From Nocardioides sp. Root140 (GTDB lineage Bacteria > Actinomycetota > Actinomycetes > Propionibacteriales > Nocardioidaceae), in assembly GCF_001426745.1 (NCBI RefSeq), contig NZ_LMFI01000016.1, forward strand, positions 1-64,000: 64,000 nt of DNA. Direction: 5' to 3'. The notes beneath the pieces were generated by a model that was given only the letters and a program-made list of their open reading frames with translations, was not told the DNA's origin and searched no databases. Shown here one piece after another: positions 15,669 through 25,045 of this stretch (positions are counted from its first letter, which is position 1; each line of letters starts with the position of its first letter). The position numbers and the translations under genes are program-made.

Positions 15669-17390
15669 TCATCCCTCCAGGACGGTCACGGTGCCGGCGG
15701 TGCCGTCGACCTCGATCAGCGCGCCGTCGGGGATCTTGCGGGTGGCGTCCTCCAGTGCGACCACGCAGGGCGTGCCGAGTTCGCGGCAGACGATCGGGCC
15801 GTGCGAGAAGATGCCGCCGACCTCGGTGACCACACCCGCCGAGGTCAGGAACAACGGCGTCCACGCCGGGTCCGTCGTGGCCGCGACGAGGATGTCCTCG
15901 GCGTCGAGCTCGTCGACCTCGGTGGGACTGCTGATGATGCGTGCCCGCCCGCGGACGACGCCCGGGCTGCCGGCCGCTCCCCGCAGGACGGCGTCGTCGC
16001 GCGTCGCGACCTGCGCCCGGTCCGAGACCCGCTGCCAGGTCTCCCGGTCGGGCACGTCGCCGGTGACCATGAACGGTGGGATGTAGTCGTAGAGGGAGAG
16101 GTAGATCTTCTCCCGTTGGGCGATGAGGGAGGTCCAGGCGGACGGGTCCGCGACGAATTCGTCGAGCTCGGACTCGAGCAGCTGGAAGACCTGGAGGGGC
16201 GCCTCGAGGTGACCGGCCTCGTGGGCACGACGGCCCAGCTCCCGGGCGGTCATCCGCTGCTCGTGCAGCAGCATGGCCGCGGTGGTGCGCGTGCGCTCCC
16301 GGCCACGCACCCAGGTGCGTGCTGCGGCCACGGTCGCGTCCCAGCCGGCCACGTCGGCTTCGGCAAGCGAGTCGCGGACCTTGCTCGCCGCTGCGTCACG
16401 GGTCTCACCGGATGCGGCCATCCGGCCGCGCGCGTCGGCCTGCACTGCGCCGCGCCGCAGCCGGTCGACCAGGGCAAGGGGCAGGCGTACGTCGGTCTCC
16501 CAGGTCTCGCAGCGCAGCTCCCACTCCCCCTGGCCGCGGAAGCCCCAGTCGGCGCGCACCGCATCCAGCGCGGCCAGGACCTCGGCGGCCTCGGAGCCCA
16601 ATTGCTGAAGGCGTTCGTGGAGTCCGTCGAGGCCCTCGTCGAAGGCGGCAACCACGGCCGGCGAGCGGCGTACGGCGGCAGCCACGTCGGCCAGCGCGAC
16701 GGTCGGACCGGTCGAGTCGACCTCGCCCACACCACCGACCACCTCGAACGCGATGTCACTGTGTCCGGCCTGCGCAGCCAGTGCCATCACGGCACCCAGC
16801 GTGAAGCCGGTCTTGGAGGTGACCAGGGCATGCTGGCGGAACAGGTGGCGGAGCTCGGGGTTGAAGGAGCGGATCCGGTCCACCAGTTCGGTGTCGGTGA
16901 GCGCGGTCAGGTCCGGTCGGGCCGCGCGTGTCTCGAGGACCTTCTGGCGATCGGCGTCGAGGTCGCCCAGGCCGACGTCGCCGAGGACCTCCTTGTCCAG
17001 CCACTGCTGGACCTCGGCAGTGCGTTCCGGATCAACGTGCCAGTCCTCCTCGACGTACGGGAACGCCTTCGAGTCGACGCCGTAGGACAGGTCGAGCAGC
17101 TCGGGCGTGTAGCCGGGGACCCGGACGGCGAAGACCCGCAGGTAGGACATGTTGATGTAGACGTAGCCGCCCAGGAGACCCAGGAGCGCGAAGCGCACCT
17201 CGCCGTCGTAGATGTCGGGGCCCCACACCTTCGAGGCCACGAAGGCATCGCGGTAGCCGTCCTCGAAGTTCTGCAGGAAGCCGGTGGTGGCGTTCAGCGG
17301 GGTGATCGGGTCAGGGAAGACCTCACTGACGTTGCCCCTGGTGTGCACAGGAAAGCGTGGCGACGGATCGAAGTCCAGGATCCAGTCCAT
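15669..17390 (-). CDS. PEP-utilising enzyme, substrate-binding plus phosphohistidine swivel domain, no ATP-grasp
   Basis: The 573-residue protein ends in a PEP-utiliser mobile domain with the phosphohistidine motif GGIFSHGPIVCREL (H530). Its first 150 residues (TRGNVSEVFPDPITPLNATT) resemble the middle domain of rifampin phosphotransferase and PEP-synthase-like proteins. The N-terminal ATP-grasp domain of those enzymes is missing, as in one subunit of phenylphosphate synthase. It therefore needs a partner to charge the histidine. It is flanked by a PtpB-like phosphatase gene (11-base gap) and an APH kinase gene (four-base gap). A role in phosphorylating or activating a hydroxylated substrate is inferred. 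Confidence 0.82.
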   Translation of the reverse strand: MDWILDFDPSPRFPVHTRGNVSEVFPDPITPLNATTGFLQNFEDGYRDAFVASKVWGPDIYDGEVRFALLGLLGGYVYINMSYLRVFAVRVPGYTPELLDLSYGVDSKAFPYVEEDWHVDPERTAEVQQWLDKEVLGDVGLGDLDADRQKVLETRAARPDLTALTDTELVDRIRSFNPELRHLFRQHALVTSKTGFTLGAVMALAAQAGHSDIAFEVVGGVGEVDSTGPTVALADVAAAVRRSPAVVAAFDEGLDGLHERLQQLGSEAAEVLAALDAVRADWGFRGQGEWELRCETWETDVRLPLALVDRLRRGAVQADARGRMAASGETRDAAASKVRDSLAEADVAGWDATVAAARTWVRGRERTRTTAAMLLHEQRMTARELGRRAHEAGHLEAPLQVFQLLESELDEFVADPSAWTSLIAQREKIYLSLYDYIPPFMVTGDVPDRETWQRVSDRAQVATRDDAVLRGAAGSPGVVRGRARIISSPTEVDELDAEDILVAATTDPAWTPLFLTSAGVVTEVGGIFSHGPIVCRELGTPCVVALEDATRKIPDGALIEVDGTAGTVTVLEG

Positions 17391-17401
17391 GGTGTCCTCT
17401 T

Positions 17402-18238
17402 TCAGTGGGTGACGGTCCCGAGAAGGTTGCGTTCGAGTGCTTCGAGGTCGGCCGGGTCCAGCCCGCCCGCCTCCAGGAGATAGCTGCGGGACCCGCCGTA
17501 CTCCTCGTCGGCATGGGCCAGGGTTGCCTCCATCGCCTCGGGCGGTGACTCGAAGAGGACCCGCACGTCGTCGAGTGCGACGCCGAGCCCGTCGAAGACC
17601 TCGGCATGGAGTTCGACGCGGTTCGGCCGGAACTGCTGGGTCAACGCATAGTCCTGGACCACCAGCTCACGTGGCACGCCCAGCGCGTCGAGGACCAGGG
17701 CGATGGTGACCCCGGTCCGGTCCTTGCCCGCCGAGCAGTGCACCAGAATGGGCCCCTTCGCGGGGTCGGCCAGGACCCGGACCACTTCGCCGAGCACCGT
17801 GCCCTGGCGACGCAGGATGTCCTTGTAGAACGAAACCATGTCCGGGACCAGGAACGATGTGCTCGTCCCCGACAGCAGGTCGCCGAAGAAGTAGTTGTCG
17901 GTGCCCTCCCCGCCCTCGAGGATGGGCAGTGAGAGGACCTCGGCTCCCGTGGCCTCATGCCAGGCAGACGGGTCCTGCTCGTTCTCCTCGACGGAACGCA
18001 GGTCGATCACGGTGCGCAGCCCGAGCCCGACGAAATGCTCGGCGTGCACCTTCTCGAAGACACCGAGCGCCTCCTGCGCGCCGGGCCGGGAGAGTGCCTC
18101 GGAGCGGAAGACCCGGCCCGGCAGGATCATCCGTCCGTCCGTCGTCGGGTAGCCGCCGAGGTCCCGCAGGTTCGCCGTACCCGGGATCACGAGCCTGGTC
18201 GACGCGGGGTCGAAGGCAGTCACGCCGGACGACCTCAC
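17402..18238 (-). CDS. PtpB-like tyrosine/dual-specificity phosphatase family protein
   Basis: The 278-residue protein has the phosphatase P-loop HCSAGKDRTG (catalytic Cys) and the N-terminal NLRDLGGY motif of the mycobacterial PtpB / SIW14-like group. This group removes phosphate from tyrosine, lipid or small-molecule esters. The GTG chosen overlaps the stop of the alcohol dehydrogenase gene (GTGA); another GTG lies five codons downstream. Being encoded inside an operon for oxidation and apparent phosphotransfer, it may act on a phosphorylated metabolite and not on a protein; that is an inference. Confidence 0.85.
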   Translation of the reverse strand: MRSSGVTAFDPASTRLVIPGTANLRDLGGYPTTDGRMILPGRVFRSEALSRPGAQEALGVFEKVHAEHFVGLGLRTVIDLRSVEENEQDPSAWHEATGAEVLSLPILEGGEGTDNYFFGDLLSGTSTSFLVPDMVSFYKDILRRQGTVLGEVVRVLADPAKGPILVHCSAGKDRTGVTIALVLDALGVPRELVVQDYALTQQFRPNRVELHAEVFDGLGVALDDVRVLFESPPEAMEATLAHADEEYGGSRSYLLEAGGLDPADLEALERNLLGTVTH

Positions 18239-19311
18239 GGAGCCACCATCACCCTCAGTGCCTCGCCGGCCGCCTGTCGTCGGGCCACCTCGTTGATCTC
18301 GGCCAGCGGCACGACGCCGTCGACCATCCGGTCGAGCTGCAACTGTCCGGAGCGCCACAGCTCCACCATGCGCGGCAGCTCGAAGCGCATGTCGGAGGAG
18401 CCGTAGTAGGAGCCGAGCAGCGACTTCTGGTCGTGGAACAGCTCGGCAGCACTGAACTCCAGCATGTCGTCCGCACCACCGGCACCGACGACCACCACGC
18501 GGCCGCCACGGCGTACGGCGTCCCAGGCCTGGCGGATCGTCGTGGAGTGGGCGACGGCATCGATCGCGACGTCGTGGCCGACCCCGGACGGACTCTCTGC
18601 GAGCTGGGGATCGTCGGGAGCGAAGGCGCGCGTGGCACCGAGTTCGAGCGCGAGCTTGCGGCGGGACTCCTGTGGATCGACCGCCACCACGGTCCCGCCG
18701 GCAGCACGGGCACCTTGTACGGCGCTCATGCCGACCGCACCACAACCGATGACCAGGACCGTCTCGCCGGGCCGGACCCGGCCGGTGTTGATCGCCGCAC
18801 CGAGGCCAGTGGGCACCGCGCAGCCCAGGAGGGCGGCGTACTCGAACGGGAGGTCGTCGGGGATCGGGATGACCGCATGCGCCGGGACCACCGACTCCTC
18901 GGCGAAGGTCGCCGTGCCGAGCCCCTGCATGATCGGGCGCCCCTGGGCGCTCAACGGCGCATCCGACTGGTCGAGCTCGCTGGAGCGCTTGCGGGTCGCA
19001 CAGATGTAGGTCTCGCCGCGGACACAGAAGTAGCACCGGCCGCAGGCGGGCACCCAGGTGAGCAACACCCGCTCCCCCACCACGGTGGAGGTCACGCCGG
19101 GGCCGACCTCCACCACCTCACCGGCGCCCTCGTGGCCGAGGATGACCGGCATCGTCTGACCGAACTTCCCCCTCGACAACGAGAGATCGGTCTGGCAGAC
19201 GCCGGCGGCACGGATCCGCACCACGACCTCGCCCGGCCCGGGGTCCCGACGGACGACGTCGTCCTGCACCTGGAACGGGCCACCGGCCTCCCAGCTCACT
19301 GCTGCATGCAT
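18235..19311 (-). CDS. Zinc-dependent alcohol dehydrogenase (MDR family)
   Basis: The 358-residue medium-chain dehydrogenase has catalytic-zinc ligands C39, H60 and E61 (GHEGAGEV). All four structural-zinc cysteines are present (C90, C93, C96, C104 in CGRCYFC...C), as is the nucleotide motif VIGCGAVGMS near 200. It belongs to the class III-like aryl-alcohol/NDMA-type group, some of which use mycofactocin as electron carrier; the complete mft locus at 55.7-62.4 kb makes that possible here. In the operon it follows the P450 and aldehyde dehydrogenase genes and would oxidise the alcohol made by the P450. Confidence 0.88.
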   Translation of the reverse strand: MHAAVSWEAGGPFQVQDDVVRRDPGPGEVVVRIRAAGVCQTDLSLSRGKFGQTMPVILGHEGAGEVVEVGPGVTSTVVGERVLLTWVPACGRCYFCVRGETYICATRKRSSELDQSDAPLSAQGRPIMQGLGTATFAEESVVPAHAVIPIPDDLPFEYAALLGCAVPTGLGAAINTGRVRPGETVLVIGCGAVGMSAVQGARAAGGTVVAVDPQESRRKLALELGATRAFAPDDPQLAESPSGVGHDVAIDAVAHSTTIRQAWDAVRRGGRVVVVGAGGADDMLEFSAAELFHDQKSLLGSYYGSSDMRFELPRMVELWRSGQLQLDRMVDGVVPLAEINEVARRQAAGEALRVMVAP

Positions 19312-19342
19312 CGTGCTTCCTCTCTTCAGGACGAGCGGGGTG

Positions 19343-20803
19343 TCAGGACGGCACCGGGTCGCCGAGGATCGCCTTGACCTCGAGGAACTCTTCGAGCGCG
19401 AAGGGCCCCATCTCCCGGCCCAGGCCGGATCGCTTGTAGCCACCGAACGGCGAGATCGGCAGCGGCGGCGTGCGGACGCCGTTGACGCGCACCTGGCCGG
19501 CCTTGATGCGTCGGGCCAGGCGGGCGGCACGCGCCTCGTCACCGGACCAGACCTCCGCGGAGAGTCCGTACTCGCTGTCGTTGGCCAGCCGGACGGCGTC
19601 GTCCTCGCCGCTGTGACCGAGCACCACGAGCACAGGCCCGAAGACCTCCTCGCGGACCACGGTCGCGTCCTCCGCGACGTCGGTGACGATCGCCGGGCGC
19701 ACGAAGAGACCGTTCGGGTCGACGAGGTCGCCGCCATTCACGGTGGCGCCCTCGGCACGGGCCGCCTCGAGGAATCCGAGCACCTTGTCCCGCTGGACCG
19801 GCGAGGCCAGGGGCCCCATCGTCGTACCGTCCTCGAGTGGGTCGCCCAGGACGTAGGCGTTGGCGGCCTCGGTGGCGATGGCCACTGCCTCGGCGCGCCG
19901 GGCTTCGGGCACCAGCAGCCGGGTGGGCGCGTTGCACTTCTGGCCGGCATTGGTGAAGCAGTTCTTCACGGTGGTCCGTACTGCGGCCTCGAGGTCAGCG
20001 TCGTCGAGCACCACGGCCGGCGACTTGCCGCCGAGCTCGAGGGTGGCCCGCACCACCTGTTCGCCGGCAACGGCCCCGATGTGACGACCGATCTTCAGCG
20101 AGCCGGTGAAGGAGACCAGGTCGTAACCGCCGCCGCGCACCAGCGCCTCTCCGGTCTCGGCACCGGTGCCGGTGACCAGGTTGACCACTCCCGGTGGCAG
20201 GCTCACCTCTTCGCAGAGGCGGGCGATGAACACCGCGTTCAGCGGGGTCAGCTCCGCGGGCTTGAGCACCAAGGTGCAGCCGGCGGCCAAGGCCGGGGCC
20301 AGCTTGGCGATGATCTGGTGGACCGGGAAGTTCCAGGGCGTGATGCCGAGGACGACGCCGACAGCCTCACGGGTGATCGTGCTGCCGGAGGCGTCGCGGG
20401 ACTCGAAGGCGAAGGTGCGCGCGATCTCCGCCGTGCTGCGCAGCACCTTGGCGGGCAGGGAGGCCTGCACGGCTCGCGACTCGGCCAAGGGCATCCCGAT
20501 CTCGGACGAGGCCAACCGCGCGAGCTGCTCTCCGTGCGCCTCGAGGGCATCTGCCAGCGCGTCCAGGAAGTCTGCACGCTCGGCCGGCGGCCGTGCCGAC
20601 CAGTCATCGAGTGCCGTCCTGGCGGCGGCCATGGCCCGGGCCCCGGTCTCTGCGTCCGCGTTCGGCACCCGGCCCATGACCGCCCCGTTCGCCGGGTTGA
20701 CCACGGCGATCGACTCGCCGGGCACCTTCTCCCACTGTCCGCCGATGAACACGGCGTCCTGCGGGATCGTCAACGCTACGACACCTGCCTGCGTGGCGGT
20801 CAT
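19343..20803 (-). CDS. NAD(P)+-dependent aldehyde dehydrogenase
   Basis: The 486-residue enzyme has the standard ALDH residues: N158 in TPWNFP, K181 in LVLKPAE, E256 in LELGGKSP and nucleophile C290 in NAGQKC. It has the terminal FGGYKRSGLGRE motif. It would oxidise the aldehyde produced by the adjoining alcohol dehydrogenase to a carboxylic acid ready for CoA activation. The ATG at 20803 lies five bases past the P450 stop; a GTG at 20812 overlapping that stop is an alternative. P450, ALDH and ADH are in one transcript. Confidence 0.9.
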   Translation of the reverse strand: MTATQAGVVALTIPQDAVFIGGQWEKVPGESIAVVNPANGAVMGRVPNADAETGARAMAAARTALDDWSARPPAERADFLDALADALEAHGEQLARLASSEIGMPLAESRAVQASLPAKVLRSTAEIARTFAFESRDASGSTITREAVGVVLGITPWNFPVHQIIAKLAPALAAGCTLVLKPAELTPLNAVFIARLCEEVSLPPGVVNLVTGTGAETGEALVRGGGYDLVSFTGSLKIGRHIGAVAGEQVVRATLELGGKSPAVVLDDADLEAAVRTTVKNCFTNAGQKCNAPTRLLVPEARRAEAVAIATEAANAYVLGDPLEDGTTMGPLASPVQRDKVLGFLEAARAEGATVNGGDLVDPNGLFVRPAIVTDVAEDATVVREEVFGPVLVVLGHSGEDDAVRLANDSEYGLSAEVWSGDEARAARLARRIKAGQVRVNGVRTPPLPISPFGGYKRSGLGREMGPFALEEFLEVKAILGDPVPS

Positions 20804-20808
20804 CAGCG

Positions 20809-22023
20809 TCACCGGCTCGCGCGCGTGACGGTGACGGGCATGGAGTTCCATCCCCGGAAGATGTTGTGCCTCAGGCGCTCCGCCTCGCCGGTCACCTCGA
20901 AGGTGAGCCTCCGGTCGCGGGCCTGCTTGAAGAAGTCACGGATCTCGGCCCGCGCGAGGTGCGCTCCGAGACAGAAGTGGATGCCCCACCCGAAGGTCAG
21001 GTGGTCGTTGGACTCGCGGTCGAGGCGGAACGTGTGCGGATCCTCGAACACCTCGGGGTCCCGGTTCGCCGAGTTGAACCAGAGCACGACCTTGTCGCCC
21101 CTGGCAATCTGCTTGTCACCGATGGTCAGGTCCTCGAGGGCCGTACGGCGCATCGCGGCCACCGCAGTGACGTGGCGCAGCGTCTCCTCGACCATCGGGT
21201 TGAGGAGTGACTCGTCCGCCAGCACCCGCTCCCAGGTGCCGGGGTGCTCGTGCAGGGCCAGGACTCCGCCGGACAGGGTGTGCCGGGTGGTCTCGTTGCC
21301 GGCCGCCACGAGCACGATGTAGTAGGCGGCGAGCTCCTCACGGGTGAGCAGCAGTCCGTCCTTCTTGCCGTTGGCCAGGATGCTGATCAGGTCGTTCTTC
21401 GGCTCGGCCCGACGCTGCTCGGTGAGCCCGTCGAAGTAGGACATCACCTCCTCGCGGGCTTCGGCGAGGGCTCCCTCGGCAACCGCGTGGTCGGGATCCG
21501 AGCTGGTCAGCCTGTTGGTCCAGTCGACCATCTTGGGCGCATCCCGCTCGGGCACGCCCATGACCTGCGAGAGCACCAGCATCGGCAGACGCGCGGAGAC
21601 CAGATCGACCAGGTCGAAGCTGCCATGCTCCTCCGCCTCGTCGAGCAGCAGCGCGCAGGAGCGGTCGATCACGTCCTGCCACTCGCGGATCTTGGTGGCA
21701 CGCAGGTGCGAGATGGAGATCTTGCGCAGCTTGGCGTGCTCGGGGTCGTCCATGTTGTGCAGGCTGGAGGCCCCCTTGCCCTCCACCTTGCGGTCGACGA
21801 TCTGGGTGCCGTCCGCCGACGACAGCTGGGCGGCATTGGTGGCACCCGCGCGTACGTCGGCATAGCGGGTCAGGGCCCAGAAGCCGGGGCCGTTCTCCGA
21901 CGGTTCGTTCCAGTGCACCGGGTCCTCGGACCGGAGATGGTCAAAGGCGGCGTCCTCCTGGTTGGAGACGAACAGGTCGAGGTCCATCAGGTCGACCTTG
22001 GGACGTGCTTCGGAGATGGTCAT
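20809..22023 (-). CDS. Cytochrome P450
   Basis: The 404-residue bacterial P450 has the I-helix motif AAGNETTRHT, the ExxR pair in VEETLRH and the haem loop FGWGIHFCLGAHLAR with the Cys ligand. The AGNETTR form is shared with actinobacterial CYP124/125/142-like enzymes that hydroxylate methyl ends of sterols and branched lipids, but subfamily assignment needs alignment. The ATG at 22023 follows GGAGGCC. It is first in a seven-gene leftward operon and diverges from a small ferredoxin gene, its probable electron donor. A GGTCAGACC site lies in the shared promoter. Confidence 0.92.
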   Translation of the reverse strand: MTISEARPKVDLMDLDLFVSNQEDAAFDHLRSEDPVHWNEPSENGPGFWALTRYADVRAGATNAAQLSSADGTQIVDRKVEGKGASSLHNMDDPEHAKLRKISISHLRATKIREWQDVIDRSCALLLDEAEEHGSFDLVDLVSARLPMLVLSQVMGVPERDAPKMVDWTNRLTSSDPDHAVAEGALAEAREEVMSYFDGLTEQRRAEPKNDLISILANGKKDGLLLTREELAAYYIVLVAAGNETTRHTLSGGVLALHEHPGTWERVLADESLLNPMVEETLRHVTAVAAMRRTALEDLTIGDKQIARGDKVVLWFNSANRDPEVFEDPHTFRLDRESNDHLTFGWGIHFCLGAHLARAEIRDFFKQARDRRLTFEVTGEAERLRHNIFRGWNSMPVTVTRASR

Positions 22024-22123
22024 TTCGGGCCTCCGGGCTCCGCTGAGGGGTACGGCGCCCATCACTCCGGCGCCTTCACAAGCAAGATTGGGGCCTCTGT
22101 CATTAAATGTCAACCATTGATAC

Positions 22124-22132
22124 GGTCAGACC
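22124..22132. promoter_or_regulatory. Putative FadR/GntR-type operator, P450/ferredoxin promoter
   Basis: GGTCAGACC lies in the 164-bp divergent region, 101 bp from the P450 start and 56 bp from the ferredoxin start. It has the same palindromic core as the sites at 1904, 24903, 40191 and 51248. The preceding stretch (about 22100-22123) is AT-rich, promoter-like sequence. Confidence 0.55.
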
Positions 22133-22187
22133 ACCATGGTTCGTGGAGACACCTCCCGAACCCCTCGGCCCCGCCAGGAGGAGCACC

Positions 22188-22382
22188 ATGAAGATCAGCA
22201 TCGACCGCGAGAAGTGCGCCTCACTCGGCGTGTGCGAGTCCATCTCCCCCGACCACTTCGAGATCAATGACGACGGCGACCTCGACGTACTGCGCGCAGA
22301 CGTCGCGGGAGACGAGGCCGCGCTGATCCAGCGCGCGGTGACCAGCTGCCCGTCCGGCGCACTCAGCCTCGTGGAGGACTGA
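22188..22382 (+). CDS. [3Fe-4S] ferredoxin, P450 partner
   Basis: The 64-residue ferredoxin has the pattern C-ASLGV-C then CPSGAL, with a non-Cys residue at the position that would bind a fourth iron. That is typical of [3Fe-4S] ferredoxins serving actinobacterial P450s. The ATG at 22188 follows AGGAGGAG. It is divergent from the P450 gene and would pass electrons to it; no dedicated reductase lies beside it, so the reductase at 6031 or another one may serve. A strong hairpin follows the stop. Confidence 0.92.
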   Translation: MKISIDREKCASLGVCESISPDHFEINDDGDLDVLRADVAGDEAALIQRAVTSCPSGALSLVED

Positions 22383-22394
22383 ACGCGACCAGAC

Positions 22395-22426
22395 AGGGTC
22401 GGCACCGGCGACCCGGTGCCGACCCT
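22395..22426. terminator. Bidirectional intrinsic terminator
   Basis: A 14-bp perfect stem (AGGGTCGGCACCGG and its complement) has a four-base loop (22409-22412). It lies between the convergent ferredoxin and 799-residue swivel-domain genes. There is no clear T-tract. Confidence 0.8.
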
Positions 22427-22447
22427 CGCCGAGGGCCGCGGCGACAG

Positions 22448-24847
22448 CTACTCGTCCTCGTCCGCGCGCTCACGACCGAGCGTGGCGAGCAGGTCTTCGT
22501 GCAGTTCCATCCACACGTCGTGATAGCTGTTGCTCATCGGACGGGCGAGGGCACTGCTGTCTCCGCCGCGGAGCCGTTCGAGCGCCTCGGAGAAGCGGCG
22601 CTCGTAGGTGGCGAACCAGGACAGACCGGACCCCGAGGCCCGCGCCAGCACCCGAACCACGTCCTCATGGATCGCGTCGAGGCGCCCAGTCAGCGCATCA
22701 CCGCCGAGGCCGTTCAACTGCACGTCGGTGGTGAACTGCTTGAAGACCCGGTTCGGCGCCAGGAAGTCCTCATAGGCCGCTGACACGTCGGCCAGCGCGT
22801 CGGCCTCGACGCTGTCGCCTCGCAGGAGCACGTGGCGGGACTTGCCGGCCGGCGTGAGCATGTGGCCGGAGATGCGGCCAGAGCGGCTCTTGGTGTGGCC
22901 GGCCTCGTCGGTGCCGGCGAGCACCGTGGCGATGCGCTCGGCATCGAGTTCCGTCCGGTCCGCCACCCGGTCGGCGTCGGCGAAACCACAGACCTTCAAC
23001 GCGTGCAGGACTGCGAACTCGTCGCGGGTGTCGCCCATGGAGTCGGCGACGTCCTCGGGCACCGGGTTGCCCCAGGAGCCGGTGAGGAACAGCCGGGGGA
23101 TCATCTCGGTCGCCACACCGCTCACAATGGTGTCGTAGCAGGCCGAGACCGCGGGGTGGATCTCGAGCAGTCCGTGGTCGGCGACGAGTTCGTCGTACAT
23201 GCCGGCGGCTCGGACGATCGGCAGCGCGAACCCGGCTGTGTAGGTCAGCGCCCCGGCCTCGATCTTCTCGCGCTGGGTCATCGCGGCGATGCGGCCGTAG
23301 AGCGCAGCCGAGGCGCCCTCGCACGTGGTGCGCAGGGCGACCATGTCGTCGAGGCCGAGCGGGCGCACCGACTCCATCGGGGTGTCCCAGGTCGATCGCT
23401 CGTAGACCGCGACGGACTCGACGTGGGGCAGGTAGTTGGCCGGCGTGGTGAAGACGGTGGACAGGTCCATCATCTGCACGTCGACACCCGAGTCCGGCGG
23501 GAAGAACATCGCGATCGTGACGGACCAGGGCAGGCCCGACTGGGTGTCGCACCAGGAGTACGCCGGCTCGTTGAGGAACACGTCGCGCACCAGGACGAAC
23601 CCGCCGTCCTCGAGCGGATAGGGACCGTGGTCGCCGACGCCCAGTCGGTTGTCGAAGGACAGCAGGAAGCCCATCAGCTCGGCAGATCCGTTGAAGCGCT
23701 GGAAGGTGTTGCGCGCCTCCGGATCCTCCAGCGAGATGCGGTTCTCGGCGAACCTGTCGATCCAGGAGCGCTCGAGGAGCTCAGCACGGTAGTCCTGCAT
23801 GGAGGCGAGGATCGGGCCGTCGCCCCACATTCCCTTGTAGAGGCGGCGAACGACGCCGAGGCAGTCCCGGATGCGGTCGGCCTTGTAGTCGAGGTCGTGG
23901 AGGTTCAGCTCGAGCGCGATTCCCCGACCGAAGCTGGGCGCGGTGGCCAGGGCCCACAAGTGGAGCATGTTGACCTTGGTGCCGATCTCGTTGCGCCCTA
24001 GGGCACCGATCTCGATCACCTTGTCGATGCCGATCTTGTCCTCGATCACACGCAGCCAGTCGGGGTGCCGGAACCAGCACTGCATGATGCCCATCGCCTC
24101 GTACTCCTGGCGCGGGATCAGTCCGGACTCACCCTCGGTGGCGCGCGACGCGAGCGCGTCCCACTCGTTCCAGGTGTAGTAGCGGATCGCTTCGTTGACC
24201 TCCTCGACCGTGAGGTCGCGGTGCATGGTGTCGTCATCGGCGTAGAGGACTCGGGTCTTCATCTCGGCTTGCATGACCTTGTCGCCCTCGACACCGTGGG
24301 GCACGACACCGGTGAACTTCTCCAGCAGCAACTGGATCTGCGCCATCTGCTCGGGGGACATGGCCGGCGAGGCGTCCTCGCTCGGCGGCGAGTCGTCGAC
24401 CGGCGAGCCCACCTCCACGCTGACCAGGCCAGCCGGACGGTTCGACACGTCGAGCCGGATCCGGACGCCGTCGGCGGGGATGGTCTCGCCGCGGCCGGTG
24501 CGGACGCCCTTGTCGAAGGCGACCGACATGATGCAGGGGATGCCGTACTCACGACAGAGGATGCCGAGGTGGCTCTCCGGAGCACCCTGGAGCGTGACGA
24601 CCCCCTTGACCCCGGCGTTGAGCGCCATGGTCAGGAACGTCGTGGTGCCACCACGGGCCACCACGACGACATCGCTGACGTCACCGCTGCTCGCGAAGGC
24701 GATGACGTCCTCCGGCGTCTCGAGCCACTTGACGACGCCTTCGACCGCATCGGGCGACTCATAGACGTTGAGGCCTTGGCCGACCTGCTCGAATCCTTCA
24801 CTCCCCGCGACGGAACGGGCCGGCGTGGGTTCGGTGACCTGGGACAT
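22448..24847 (-). CDS. Large protein with N-terminal PEP-utiliser swivel domain, C-terminal region uncharacterised
   Basis: The 799-residue protein has its phosphohistidine swivel domain at the N-terminus (about 40-150; APESHLGILCREYGIPCI, His near residue 93). It lacks an ATP-grasp domain. The remaining 600 residues match nothing I can name; they contain FRHPDWLRVIEDKIGIDK, a SVTIAMFFPPDSGVDVQMMD stretch and acidic C-terminal helices. The domain order is the reverse of the 573-residue protein at 15669, suggesting a split and rearranged two-part system. The ATG at 24847 was preferred over an upstream GTG because GGAGGT lies just ahead of it. Its promoter carries the best GntR-type palindrome. 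Confidence 0.75.
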   Translation of the reverse strand: MSQVTEPTPARSVAGSEGFEQVGQGLNVYESPDAVEGVVKWLETPEDVIAFASSGDVSDVVVVARGGTTTFLTMALNAGVKGVVTLQGAPESHLGILCREYGIPCIMSVAFDKGVRTGRGETIPADGVRIRLDVSNRPAGLVSVEVGSPVDDSPPSEDASPAMSPEQMAQIQLLLEKFTGVVPHGVEGDKVMQAEMKTRVLYADDDTMHRDLTVEEVNEAIRYYTWNEWDALASRATEGESGLIPRQEYEAMGIMQCWFRHPDWLRVIEDKIGIDKVIEIGALGRNEIGTKVNMLHLWALATAPSFGRGIALELNLHDLDYKADRIRDCLGVVRRLYKGMWGDGPILASMQDYRAELLERSWIDRFAENRISLEDPEARNTFQRFNGSAELMGFLLSFDNRLGVGDHGPYPLEDGGFVLVRDVFLNEPAYSWCDTQSGLPWSVTIAMFFPPDSGVDVQMMDLSTVFTTPANYLPHVESVAVYERSTWDTPMESVRPLGLDDMVALRTTCEGASAALYGRIAAMTQREKIEAGALTYTAGFALPIVRAAGMYDELVADHGLLEIHPAVSACYDTIVSGVATEMIPRLFLTGSWGNPVPEDVADSMGDTRDEFAVLHALKVCGFADADRVADRTELDAERIATVLAGTDEAGHTKSRSGRISGHMLTPAGKSRHVLLRGDSVEADALADVSAAYEDFLAPNRVFKQFTTDVQLNGLGGDALTGRLDAIHEDVVRVLARASGSGLSWFATYERRFSEALERLRGGDSSALARPMSNSYHDVWMELHEDLLATLGRERADEDE

Positions 24848-24901
24848 CTGACCTCCGGTGGATTGCCTGACTGGTGGTGCGTGCTGTGACACGCGTCACT
24901 T

Positions 24902-24912
24902 TGGTCCGACCA
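24902..24912. promoter_or_regulatory. Putative FadR/GntR-type operator (best copy)
   Basis: TGGTC-C-GACCA is a perfect 11-bp palindrome matching the known FadR-type TGGTCNGACCA pattern. It is 55 bp upstream of the swivel-domain gene and about 134 bp upstream of the divergent GntR gene. Confidence 0.65.
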
Positions 24913-25045
24913 TAGGACTTGTTCGCCAATTCGGCAATGGGCGACCGAAGGATGGTTCTGGAGCAACCTCCAGTGGATCGGTTCCGTCGGCGCGGTATCG
25001 TCCCCGAGCATCCTCTTACAAACAGCGCTCGAGAAGTGGACTCCC

